Shown: positions 5,806 to 13,693 of the stretch, piece after piece
Layout of the letters: each line of letters begins with the position of its first letter
Position numbering within the stretch: position 1 is the stretch's first letter
NCBI GenBank assembly: GCA_001822655.1
Contig: MHRX01000057.1
Coordinates: 15,504 to 38,809, forward strand
Length of the DNA: 23,306 bases
Reading direction: 5' to 3'
Origin: Candidatus Taylorbacteria bacterium RIFCSPLOWO2_01_FULL_45_15b
Lineage (GTDB): Bacteria > Patescibacteriota > Minisyncoccia > Phycocordibacterales > 01-FULL-45-15b
Translations under genes and position numbers: made by a program
The notes under the pieces: model-generated
Databases searched by the model: none
Seen by the model: the letters and a program-made list of their open reading frames with translations, nothing else
What the model was told of the DNA's origin: nothing

Positions 5806-7113
5806 ATGAAAAAAATATTACTAAGCGTTGCGGTTATCGCGTTTGTCGCGGCAATCGTAGCTGGCGCAACCGGCGCATTCTTCTCCGATACGGAGACTTC
5901 AACAGGAAACACATTCACAGCAGGAGCCATCGATCTTACGATTGACAACGAAAGCTATGTAACAAGCACGACCACAGGTCAGCTTATTGCAAGCCCAGAG
6001 ACTTCTTGGGAGCTTTCAAATCTTACCAACCAGCTTTTCTTTGACTTCGAAGACCTAAAACCGGGAGATGTTGGAGAAGATACGATTTCACTTCACGTGA
6101 ACTCGAACGATGCATGGGCATGTATGGCGATCAATCTTACGGCAACACCGGAAAATGGACAGACTGAACCGGAACTCGCTGTGCCTGACACAACCGTCGG
6201 AACAAACGATGGAGAGCTTCAGAATGAGCTTAAGTTTGTCTTCTGGAATGACGACGGAGATAATGTTTACGAAGATGGCGAATCCGCTTTTTGGCAGAAC
6301 CAGACAATTGCCCAGATTTCAACTGCTGGAACTGTCGCTCTCGCTGACTCATCCGGAACTGGTGTTCTTGGAACCGGTCCTATCGTAGGAAATACTGAAC
6401 GATACATTGGAAAGGCATGGTGCTTTGGTGATATGACTTTGACTCCAGTCGCGCAAGACGGAGATGGAAAGACAGGAACAAACGGCCCTCTTGTTCGCGG
6501 TACAGGAATTTCCTGTAGCGGAGTATCAGCAACTAACATTACGCAGACAGACGGAATCCGAGCTGACGTATCTTTCACAGCTGAACAGTCAAGAAACAAT
6601 GGATCATTTCTTTGCAATCCTCCAGTTCAGCCAGTACCGACCACTATGACTCTCTTGGGTAGTGATTTTAGCGGCACCTATGCGAGTTATTTCGATTTGC
6701 CTTGGCAGAGAAGCTATCCGGAAACGCCCGATACTGCGAATTTGAGCGACGACGTTCAATTAACTTCATTATTCGCGACTTCAACCGGAGATGTCCACGT
6801 CAGACTTGATGATGATGCGGCAATAACGGCTACCATTGACACAACAGGTAAAACTAACATCACTCTTCGGTATGACAGAAGAACTGAATCTGTCGCCGCC
6901 GGAGATTTTCTTCGCGTAGAGTACAGTACAGACGGAGGAACTACATGGACGAATCTTGAGAATGTGAACTCAAGCACATGGACAACTCAAACATGGACAC
7001 TTGCATCCGCAGCAGAAAATATTCCAAACCTCATGGTCCGTTTCTTCATGGATAATGGCGGAGGCGATAATGCACACATTGACAACATCGTAGTAACCGG
7101 ATTTGGAATCTAA
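5806..7113 (+). CDS. SipW-dependent TasA/camelysin-like surface protein, paralogue 1
   Basis: A 435-aa secreted protein. Residues 1-42 form a SipW-type leader: a Lys pair, a hydrophobic stretch, then GATGAFFSDTE and NTFTAGAIDL. In Bacillus the peptidase SipW processes TasA with this kind of leader, and TasA then forms biofilm fibres. The conserved core includes LKPGDVGEDTISLHV near residue 83 and an EF-hand-like loop NDDGDNVYEDGE at residues 148-159. After a Pro-rich linker near residue 270 comes a C-terminal beta-sandwich (LRYDRRTE, VEYSTDGGTTW, HIDNIVVTG), which looks like a MAM or galactose-binding-type jelly roll. No anchor or sorting signal is seen. The start is fixed by the leader; no Shine-Dalgarno is present. 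Fibre-forming function is inferred. Confidence 0.85.
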   Translation: MKKILLSVAVIAFVAAIVAGATGAFFSDTETSTGNTFTAGAIDLTIDNESYVTSTTTGQLIASPETSWELSNLTNQLFFDFEDLKPGDVGEDTISLHVNSNDAWACMAINLTATPENGQTEPELAVPDTTVGTNDGELQNELKFVFWNDDGDNVYEDGESAFWQNQTIAQISTAGTVALADSSGTGVLGTGPIVGNTERYIGKAWCFGDMTLTPVAQDGDGKTGTNGPLVRGTGISCSGVSATNITQTDGIRADVSFTAEQSRNNGSFLCNPPVQPVPTTMTLLGSDFSGTYASYFDLPWQRSYPETPDTANLSDDVQLTSLFATSTGDVHVRLDDDAAITATIDTTGKTNITLRYDRRTESVAAGDFLRVEYSTDGGTTWTNLENVNSSTWTTQTWTLASAAENIPNLMVRFFMDNGGGDNAHIDNIVVTGFGI

Positions 7114-7131
7114 ATTTCTTTATTGCCTAAT

Positions 7132-7146
7132 CCCGCGAAACGCGGG
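7132..7146 (+). other. Intergenic hairpin between the two TasA-like genes
   Basis: CCCGCG-AAA-CGCGGG, a perfect 6-bp GC stem 18 nt after the stop codon, without a T-run. It may stabilise the upstream mRNA or separate expression of the two genes. Confidence 0.5.
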
Positions 7147-7186
7147 GTTGCGGTGATATGAAACTATTCACTAAAAAAATACAGAT

Positions 7187-8461
7187 ATGAAAAAAATATT
7201 ATTAAGTCTTGGAACAATTGCGATCGTTGGGGCATTGGTTGCCGGAGCCACAGGTGCGTTCTTTAACGACACCGAAGTCTCTGCAAACAACGTCTTTACA
7301 GCAGGCGCGATTGATCTCAAGGTTGACCAGCGACTCGCTTCATATAATGGTGAAGAGTGTCCGACATGTAATCTTAAAGTAGTTAGCGATGAGACAAATC
7401 TACTTACAACCGGAGGAAATGCAGTCGTTCTCTCATTCGTTCATCCATCATGGACGGCTGATCTTGATGGAGGCCACGTTGCCGGAGTAAACGACGGATC
7501 AAATGATGGATCAAAATGGATTTGGGCGTCACAAGGACCTACGACTCCATCAATTGATCAGTCAATTACGTTTGAGAAAACATTTTCCTGGAGTGGAATC
7601 GTTTCAACGGCAAATCTCTACATTGCTACAGACAACAATTATGTAACCGTAGTGTTAAATGGAAACACTGTCGCGTCGACATTGGACGATAACAATTTCA
7701 CTACAAGTACGGAGGATACCTACGCCGTCCCAGCAGGATACTTTGTGAATGGCACAAATATTCTCTCGATAACGGTTAGAAACGCAGGCGGATCTAGTAA
7801 TCCGCAAACAAATCCGGCAGGACTTCTCTACAAACTTCTTGTTACCGGACAGTGTTCGCAAGGACAATATGGAACACCGGGAGGATTTTGCGAAATCTGG
7901 TCTGAAAAAGATCTAGATGACGAAAAATTCTTTAACTTCGGCGATGTCAAACCTGGCGACTATGGGAGAAATTTAATCAGCTTCCATGTTGACAACAATG
8001 ACTCATGGCTATGTTTGCTAGCGGATAACGTAGACAACGATGAGAATGTTATCGTTGATCCAGAAGCAACTGCTGGAGACGTAACTGATCCACCAGGTGA
8101 ACTCGGATCAAATATTGATCTCTATTCTTGGAATGACACCAACAATAACGGTGTCTACGATTCCACAGAGACGCTGATTCGTCACAGTTTCTTCGATGTA
8201 TTTTTTGATCTTCCGATCAATGATTCTTCGACTGGAAACGGGTCTTTCCCTGGCGGTCAGACAGAATACTTTGGGCTCGCATGGTGCGCAGGTACATGGA
8301 ATGGTGTCAATCCAACTGCAGCTACAAGCAACCCTGTTTGCGACGGCACAACTATGGGTAACACAGTTCAGACAGACAAACTCACAGCAGACTTGGTGGC
8401 TTACACCGAACAGTGGAGAAACAATCCAAATTTCCTCTGCTCAAGCGTAGTGCTTCCATAA
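7187..8461 (+). CDS. SipW-dependent TasA/camelysin-like surface protein, paralogue 2
   Basis: A 424-aa paralogue of the preceding gene. The leader is nearly the same (MKKILLSLGTIAIVGALVAG, then GAFFNDTE and NVFTAGAIDLKVD). The TasA-like core is split: residues about 60-222 hold an inserted beta domain (SKWIWASQGP, ANLYIATDNNYVTVVLNGN) that resembles a galactose-binding fold. The core resumes with FFNFGDVKPGDYGRNLISFHV and a canonical EF-hand-like loop DTNNNGVYDSTE at about residues 317-328. Cys residues occur in CPTC and in several later single positions. It lies 73 nt after paralogue 1 in the same direction. Probably exported and assembled with paralogue 1; this is inference. Confidence 0.85.
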   Translation: MKKILLSLGTIAIVGALVAGATGAFFNDTEVSANNVFTAGAIDLKVDQRLASYNGEECPTCNLKVVSDETNLLTTGGNAVVLSFVHPSWTADLDGGHVAGVNDGSNDGSKWIWASQGPTTPSIDQSITFEKTFSWSGIVSTANLYIATDNNYVTVVLNGNTVASTLDDNNFTTSTEDTYAVPAGYFVNGTNILSITVRNAGGSSNPQTNPAGLLYKLLVTGQCSQGQYGTPGGFCEIWSEKDLDDEKFFNFGDVKPGDYGRNLISFHVDNNDSWLCLLADNVDNDENVIVDPEATAGDVTDPPGELGSNIDLYSWNDTNNNGVYDSTETLIRHSFFDVFFDLPINDSSTGNGSFPGGQTEYFGLAWCAGTWNGVNPTAATSNPVCDGTTMGNTVQTDKLTADLVAYTEQWRNNPNFLCSSVVLP

Positions 8462-8479
8462 TCAGTCAGAAACCCCCTC

Positions 8480-8543
8480 ATTTGAGGTCTTCTACTCCTC
8501 CGCCCCGATCTCTTCTCGGCGGGGGAGCATGAAGGCCTCAAAT
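8480..8543 (+). other. Large nested hairpin after TasA-like paralogue 2
   Basis: The outer stem of about 13 bp (8480-8492 with 8531-8543, one G-U pair) encloses a GC-rich inner stem, CTCCTCCGCC...GGCGGGGGAG (8495-8508 with 8516-8527, 2-nt bulge). No T-run follows, so if it ends transcription it does so in a non-canonical way. It may protect the 3' end of the fibre-subunit mRNA. Confidence 0.65.
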
Positions 8544-8564
8544 AACTCAAACTAAAAATGAATC

Positions 8565-8633
8565 CTGTGACTGTCAGACAGTCACAGAAGCACATAAAGT
8601 GCCTAATTATAAGGTGTTGTGTCTGTCAGACAG
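8565..8633. repeat. Two copies of the CTGTCAGACAG palindrome
   Basis: Copy 1 (8565-8587) is CTGTGACTGTC-A-GACAGTCACAG, an 11-bp perfect inverted repeat with a 1-nt centre. Copy 2 (8623-8633) keeps only the inner CTGTC-A-GACAG. Confidence 0.75.
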
Positions 8634-8665
8634 CCGTCAAAATGCTCACCTTAGCTTCCAAAAAA

Positions 8666-8772
8666 TTTACAAAGGTTCTTACAAAGGTTCGACCTTTGTA
8701 AATTGGCGGGTGCCGCTCTAAAAAATGGCTATTTATAGCCGCATATCTTTACAAAGGTCGAACCTTTGTAAA
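8666..8772. repeat. Inverted pair of the TTACAAAGGTTCGACCTTTGTAA palindrome family
   Basis: TTACAAAGGTTC occurs twice in tandem (8667-8678, 8679-8690). The second copy continues into GACCTTTGTAAA, making a palindrome at 8679-8701. A complementary palindrome lies at 8748-8772 with 11-bp arms and a CGA centre. The two palindromes are reverse complements of each other about 45 nt apart and belong to the same family as the pair at 5285-5321. Confidence 0.85.
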
Positions 8773-8801
8773 TCTCATGTAGGTTTAAACTCATTCGTAA
8801 C

Positions 8802-9356
8802 TTGAAACTTGCTTACAAAATCGGATATGGAATATTCACTACCGCGGTAGTAATCATCGCAGGGCTTTTGGCACTTACTATCTTTCCGATACAAAATAAT
8901 TTTCAAGTAAAAATCGTGCAGTCGGGCTCAATGGAACCGGCGATAAAGACGGGAAGCATCGTGGTTGTAAAACCGCAAAAGACCTACGCCGCAGGAAATA
9001 TTATAACCTTCGGCAAAGATACCGTTGATGAAGTGCCGATTACTCACAGGATACTGGAGTCGCGCGCGATTAATGGAAAAATATTCTACACAGTAAAGGG
9101 AGACGCGAATAACGCGCCTGATCCTCGAGAAGTTTCTCATGAAGAAGTTATCGGTAAAGTAATTTTCGATGTGCCGTATTTAGGCTTTGTCATTGATTTC
9201 GCCCGAACGCCGATAGGATTTGTGCTTATCATCGGAGTGCCCGCGGCAGTTGTTGTTTTTGATGAATTAGCGACGATTTATAAAGAGTCCAAAACATTGA
9301 TTCATCGCAGAAGGGAGCGAGTAGAAAAAAAAGATGAACCCTCGTCCAAAAAATAA
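8802..9356 (+). CDS. sipW: ER-type signal peptidase I (SipW-like)
   Basis: A 184-aa membrane protease that removes leaders from exported proteins. Residues 10-30 are an N-terminal membrane helix. The catalytic Ser is S43 in QSGSMEP. The general base is His, H82 in PITHRI, as in the archaeal/ER/SipW subgroup and unlike the Ser-Lys type. KGDANNAPD follows at 99-107. A second hydrophobic helix lies at about 134-155, then a basic tail. No ATG is available before the catalytic Ser and an in-frame stop is at 8769, so TTG 8802 is the best start; ATT 8793, with AGG 9 nt upstream, is an alternative. It overlaps the next gene by 23 nt. Gene neighbours with SipW-type leaders are its likely substrates. 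Confidence 0.88.
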   Translation: MKLAYKIGYGIFTTAVVIIAGLLALTIFPIQNNFQVKIVQSGSMEPAIKTGSIVVVKPQKTYAAGNIITFGKDTVDEVPITHRILESRAINGKIFYTVKGDANNAPDPREVSHEEVIGKVIFDVPYLGFVIDFARTPIGFVLIIGVPAAVVVFDELATIYKESKTLIHRRRERVEKKDEPSSKK

Positions 9357-12261
9357 TAAGAAAAAATCTTCTCCAAAAGGTCTCGCAGGCGGGGATATTG
9401 TGGAGAGTGTTTTTGTCGTAAGCAGTAAAGATAAAGAATACTGGAAAAAAATAATCGCCGGAGCGCTTGTCTTCTCGTTCGCCTTTTTCAACGTCCGGGG
9501 CGCGGAAATCGTCTCCGCTTTTTACAACGATGTCGAGAACTCTTCGCAAAATATTTTTACTGCGGGCGCCATTGATTTTATACTTGAGGATTTTGGTTTC
9601 GCGCCCTTGATGAGCGAGATGAATTTTGAGCCTGGCGCCACAACAACAAAGCGAATCGCGGTCATTATGGAGCCATATTCGAACCCGATGAATTATTTCG
9701 CCTCGACGACGAATTTGATGACAAATTCACTCTGCACCGACCTTGATCTCGTTGCGACTCTCGCCAGTACGACAATGTATTCCGGTAAACTCTCGAATTT
9801 TATTTCAAGCGCAACCACGACGATAGGGGAATGGACTTTTGAGCTTACGATGCCGATTGATTCGACTGCGATGAATGACCAGTGCATGTTTGATTTTTCA
9901 TTTTTTGGATGGCAGACGAGGCACAATTATCCGACGTACGAAAATGGTGGATATTCCGATGTAGAGACGTCATCAAACAAGGTCAAGTCAGCCGGACTCA
10001 AAATTCACAAAGTCTATTACGATGTCGAGCCGGAACGCGGAATCGAGGGCGATAACGAATGGGTGGAAATTTATAATCCGACAAATCAGGCTATTGATAT
10101 TTCGGGATGGGAAATCTGCGACGATGCTTCATGCGACACGATTCCTGCAACAGTGCCAGTGCCGATGATGGGGTATGCCGTCATTTCTGCCACGACGACG
10201 ACATGGACGTATTGGAATGTGCCGTCTGACGTTATAAAAATCACACTTGATTCAAACATAGGAGATGGGCTTGGAAATTCTGAAGACATGCTTCAGTTGA
10301 GAACCCCGGACGATGCCATTGTGGATCAGATGAACTGGGGAATACCTGACGCTGGCTGGAATAATTACAATGACGCACTTTGGAATCCGGGTATTGCCGA
10401 TGTTCAAGAGGGACACGCGCTTTCGAGAAATAATCCAAAGCCGCCTCCGCCGCTTTTGACGCTCCCAACCCCATTTCATTGGTGGAAATTTGATGACGGT
10501 TCCACGTCAACAGCGATAGATTCTGCCGGAAGCGCGAACGGGACGCTTGTTGGAAATCCAACTTGGGTTGCGGGATACGTTGGAACAAATGCGCTTAGGT
10601 TTTCTGGATCGGGTCAGTACGTTTCTGCGGGCGGCTTAACCATGCCTTCGGGATCCTATACCAAATCCGCGTGGGTCAATCGTGGCGCAGGAAACGGCAA
10701 CAACAATATCCTGTCGGGCGCTTCAGGTCATGCTTTTTGGGCGCCAGCGTTCAAAAATTATCATCTTGCATCGGGCCATAGCGGACTATTTGACGCAGTC
10801 GAGGATGTAACCGGCCTTTCTCCAAATACGTGGTATCACGTGGCGGTAAGCTACGACCCAATGGTCGCCGGCGGCACGATGAAGCTTTATAAAAATGGAG
10901 CGCTTGTAGATTCGGCGATAAATGTTCCCCCGATTTCGACAGATTTTGCGGCGCAAATTGGCGCTTACCAAGGAGCGAATGTTTGGGCCGGCACGATAGA
11001 CGAAGTGCAAATTTATGACTCGGCGCTCGGTGAAAGCGAGCTTGATAGTCTGTATCGTTCATACGCCACATCAACGCCAATGTCGATGGCGTATGATACG
11101 AATTTGCCCGCCGACTGGTTTGATTTCGGACCCCCGGAAATTGTTCTTCATACTCCGAGTCAAGGACAAAATCCAAATTGGAGCTGGGGTTTTACTTATG
11201 ATATTGAATGGACGGCCACGAATCCAATGGGCCCAGACAGCGACCTTCTTATTGATATCTACGAAATTCTCGACACGGAGCAAAACTTAATGATAAGCCC
11301 AGGTGACGAAATTCAAACGATTGCAATCGGTACGGAGAATGACGGCGTTTACGCGTGGACGGTACCACTTCAGTTCTACGGAAATATTTGGATAAAAGTG
11401 GTTGCTCGATCGAAGAAGAATTTCATGATGCAGGACACGATGACATCCAACATTCTTTTTGATCCGCCTCCGCTTGAAGAGATTGAGATAAATTTCGACG
11501 ACATATTCGATAAGCTCGGCGATGAGGATGTCTTGCTTGATGAGGCGCTCGACGCTCTCGCTGGCTCGGAGGAAGAGACCGGAAGTGAAGAGCAATCAGA
11601 AAATATCTCCGAAACGTCAGTTCCTGAAGCGGTTTTTGATGAGACGACGCTTGCGGAGGATGATGTTGTTTCTGTTACAGAGTCGGCGCAAGCAGAAACG
11701 ATAGATTCGGAGGCTTCTCGTTTTTCCGAGGGAGGAGTGGCTGGAGGCGGTCCGGCGGGTGAGGTGGTGGAAGCGGGTGGAGAGAGCGTTGGAGTGGATG
11801 ATGGAAAATCGGAAGCGGCGAGCGAAGAAGTTACTTCAGACTTACAGGCTGAAAATGTAGCTGATGTTCCGGCCGATGATGGCGAGGCGGCGGTTTTTGA
11901 GGAAAATTCAGACAAAGCAAAAGCGGGTGCGTTAGCAGATGAAGTGGAGACCGAGGAGGAAGAGTCAGCGGATCCGACAGAAATTATTTCCGATGAATCG
12001 GTTTCTGAAAGTGGTTCGGAAGATGCGGAAGACACGATTACCGAAAGTTCTATAGCTGACGAGAGTGTGGCCACGGAATCTGCAGAAGCGGGAGAGGAGA
12101 CTAGTGAGCTGGAAGAATCCGGAACATCGTCATTGGTGATTGAAACAATTGTGGAAAATGAAGAAATAAAAGTAGAGGATTCAGTCGTCGTCTCCCAAAT
12201 TGTTGAAGCAAAAGAAGAGCCATTGCCAGAAAATGTACCTGTCCAGGAATCTTCTGAATAA
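9334..12261 (+). CDS. Large SipW-leader surface protein with LTD and LamG domains and acidic tail
   Basis: A 975-aa exported protein. A basic N-terminus of about 38 residues precedes the hydrophobic leader (KKIIAGALVFSFAFF) and the SipW-type mature start (SAFYNDVENSSQNIFTAGAI). Residues about 75-205 form a TasA-like beta region. Residues about 221-335 are a lamin-tail domain (NEWVEIYNPTNQAIDISGW). Residues about 381-577 are a LamG/concanavalin-like jelly roll (HWWKFDDGS, WYHVAVSYDP, GTIDEVQIYDSAL). An Ig-like region follows at about 600-709. The last roughly 265 residues are a low-complexity Glu/Ser/Ala/Val-rich acidic tail. Its start overlaps the peptidase gene by 23 nt, so it is in the same operon. 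Probably an adhesin or matrix protein at the cell surface; the partner is unknown. Confidence 0.85.
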   Translation: MNPRPKNNKKKSSPKGLAGGDIVESVFVVSSKDKEYWKKIIAGALVFSFAFFNVRGAEIVSAFYNDVENSSQNIFTAGAIDFILEDFGFAPLMSEMNFEPGATTTKRIAVIMEPYSNPMNYFASTTNLMTNSLCTDLDLVATLASTTMYSGKLSNFISSATTTIGEWTFELTMPIDSTAMNDQCMFDFSFFGWQTRHNYPTYENGGYSDVETSSNKVKSAGLKIHKVYYDVEPERGIEGDNEWVEIYNPTNQAIDISGWEICDDASCDTIPATVPVPMMGYAVISATTTTWTYWNVPSDVIKITLDSNIGDGLGNSEDMLQLRTPDDAIVDQMNWGIPDAGWNNYNDALWNPGIADVQEGHALSRNNPKPPPPLLTLPTPFHWWKFDDGSTSTAIDSAGSANGTLVGNPTWVAGYVGTNALRFSGSGQYVSAGGLTMPSGSYTKSAWVNRGAGNGNNNILSGASGHAFWAPAFKNYHLASGHSGLFDAVEDVTGLSPNTWYHVAVSYDPMVAGGTMKLYKNGALVDSAINVPPISTDFAAQIGAYQGANVWAGTIDEVQIYDSALGESELDSLYRSYATSTPMSMAYDTNLPADWFDFGPPEIVLHTPSQGQNPNWSWGFTYDIEWTATNPMGPDSDLLIDIYEILDTEQNLMISPGDEIQTIAIGTENDGVYAWTVPLQFYGNIWIKVVARSKKNFMMQDTMTSNILFDPPPLEEIEINFDDIFDKLGDEDVLLDEALDALAGSEEETGSEEQSENISETSVPEAVFDETTLAEDDVVSVTESAQAETIDSEASRFSEGGVAGGGPAGEVVEAGGESVGVDDGKSEAASEEVTSDLQAENVADVPADDGEAAVFEENSDKAKAGALADEVETEEEESADPTEIISDESVSESGSEDAEDTITESSIADESVATESAEAGEETSELEESGTSSLVIETIVENEEIKVEDSVVVSQIVEAKEEPLPENVPVQESSE

Positions 12262-12262
12262 T

Positions 12263-13693
12263 ATGAAAAAAATAATTTTTACAATTTTTTCATTCGTTGT
12301 GTTGACGGCTTTTTCCGCTAGTGCATCTGCTGTGCGTGCCGAAGGCGAGCCACCGATTGTCGTAACATTTCAGTCGACACCTCTTTTTAGTGAGGCGAAT
12401 TTTCTCCCCGGGAACACTGTCACGCGAACGATTACTGTTAAAAATAACACTGGGGGCGCGTGGCCTGTTTATGTAGAGTCGATCAATGAGAGCGATGAGG
12501 CCGGTTTTGCCTCTAACATTCATTTCGAGATAAGAAAAGGAGCCAATATTTTTTTCGATGACACACTGCGCGATTTCTTCGATAGCGGTCTGGTTCTCCT
12601 CTCAACATTGGCGGGCGGGGAAAGTGTGACGTATTCATTAGGCGCCACGTTTGTCGAGGAAGCTGGAAATGAATTGCAGGAGAAGCAATTGGGGTTTGAT
12701 CTCCGCATAGGTTTTTTTAATGGTCAAGGTGAGACTCCTCCCGAAGTTCCTGAAAATCCTTATGATCCCGCTCCAGAAGATGATCCCGAAGCCGAGACTA
12801 ATTCTGAAAATGATAGCGGTCAGTCAGGTCCGCCCTTGAATCCTCCAGCTGGGCAGTTTATCTCGGTTTCTTCCGGTGGTGGGAGTGGAGAAGGTGGGAG
12901 AGGAGAAGGCGGTGGGAGTGCGGCGGGCAATATCAGAGCGACAACACTAATTATCACAAATGAGACGGCAAGCGGGATTGATTATGAGAGGGGAATCGCA
13001 AGTATTACATGGGACACGAATTTGAGGTCGACGACGGCGGTGGTTTATGGACCTGCGAGCACAACGTATGCGCTCGATCTTGATGCTCCTAACTTTGGTT
13101 ATCCGAGCGGTACCGTCGAAGATGCGACACTCGTTCTAAATCATGGGCTAACATTAACGGGGCTTGTGTCCGGAACGTATAAAGTGAGAGTGGTTTCGAG
13201 GACTACGCCGGGAGGGTCTCCCACGATAAGTCGTGAGTGGACATTTGCGCTCGGCGAGTTTGCGGCGGGTACACAAACAGCAATTGAAGACAGCCCTGCG
13301 TTTGGTGATGCGCAGATTAGTTATCAAAACCAATCACAAACGGCAGATACGCCAAATGATGATGTCGTTGAAGAGGCCTTTCCAAATTCAAACCTTGCCG
13401 CAGTTACGCTCGGTCTGCCTTCGGGACTATTTACAGAACGCAAGTGCATTCTCTACGCTCTCTTCTTGTGGGTGCTCTCACTTCTTGTTTTGGCGGGACA
13501 TAAAAAACTTATATTGAGAATTGAGAAAGTTTACACGAAAAAAAGGCGGATTTTGTTTCTCTCCGGAGTCGTAGTTGCCGTAATTGCCGTGCATATCCTA
13601 TTTTCAGAATTTTGCGCTCTTTGGCCCTATATCGTCTTGGCGGTTCTCACACTTCTCTATTTCTGGGTTCGTCCTCAAAATCCAAAAAACTAA
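12263..13693 (+). CDS. Exported protein with camelysin-like ectodomain and C-terminal membrane helices
   Basis: A 476-aa protein starting at ATG 12263, one base after the upstream stop. This start gives a normal signal peptide (MKKIIFTIFSFVVLTAFSAS, cleavage near ASAVRA); an upstream in-frame TTG would bury it. Residues about 30-155 form a beta domain with FLPGNTVTRTITVKNN, like the core of TasA/camelysin proteins, but without the SipW-type leader. A Pro/acidic stretch, then a Gly/Ser linker (GGGSGEGGRGEGGG) lead to a fibronectin-III-like domain (ASITWDTNLRSTTAVVYG). The C-terminus has three hydrophobic helices (about 405-475). It may be the membrane base or assembly partner of the fibre locus; this is inference. 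The stop overlaps that of tsaD convergently. Confidence 0.8.
   Translation: MKKIIFTIFSFVVLTAFSASASAVRAEGEPPIVVTFQSTPLFSEANFLPGNTVTRTITVKNNTGGAWPVYVESINESDEAGFASNIHFEIRKGANIFFDDTLRDFFDSGLVLLSTLAGGESVTYSLGATFVEEAGNELQEKQLGFDLRIGFFNGQGETPPEVPENPYDPAPEDDPEAETNSENDSGQSGPPLNPPAGQFISVSSGGGSGEGGRGEGGGSAAGNIRATTLIITNETASGIDYERGIASITWDTNLRSTTAVVYGPASTTYALDLDAPNFGYPSGTVEDATLVLNHGLTLTGLVSGTYKVRVVSRTTPGGSPTISREWTFALGEFAAGTQTAIEDSPAFGDAQISYQNQSQTADTPNDDVVEEAFPNSNLAAVTLGLPSGLFTERKCILYALFLWVLSLLVLAGHKKLILRIEKVYTKKRRILFLSGVVVAVIAVHILFSEFCALWPYIVLAVLTLLYFWVRPQNPKN

Larger units (their letters stand above)
8462..8801. other. 340-nt palindrome-rich non-coding region before the signal peptidase gene
   Basis: No supportable gene. 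It contains a large nested hairpin, two copies of the CTGTCAGACAG palindrome, and an inverted pair of the ACAAAGGTTCGACC palindrome (listed separately). A possible -10 box, TAAACT at 8786-8791, precedes the TTG start of the peptidase gene. Confidence 0.6.

Noticed and set aside
7132..7146. Hairpin after the first TasA-like gene as an intrinsic terminator
   Set aside because: The stem is perfect but GTTGCGG follows and there is no T-run; kept only as a hairpin.
11376..12074. 232-aa open frame on the minus strand
   Set aside because: It is antisense to the Glu/Ser/Ala-rich tail of the large surface protein; the Ser/Ala-rich translation is a by-product of that composition.
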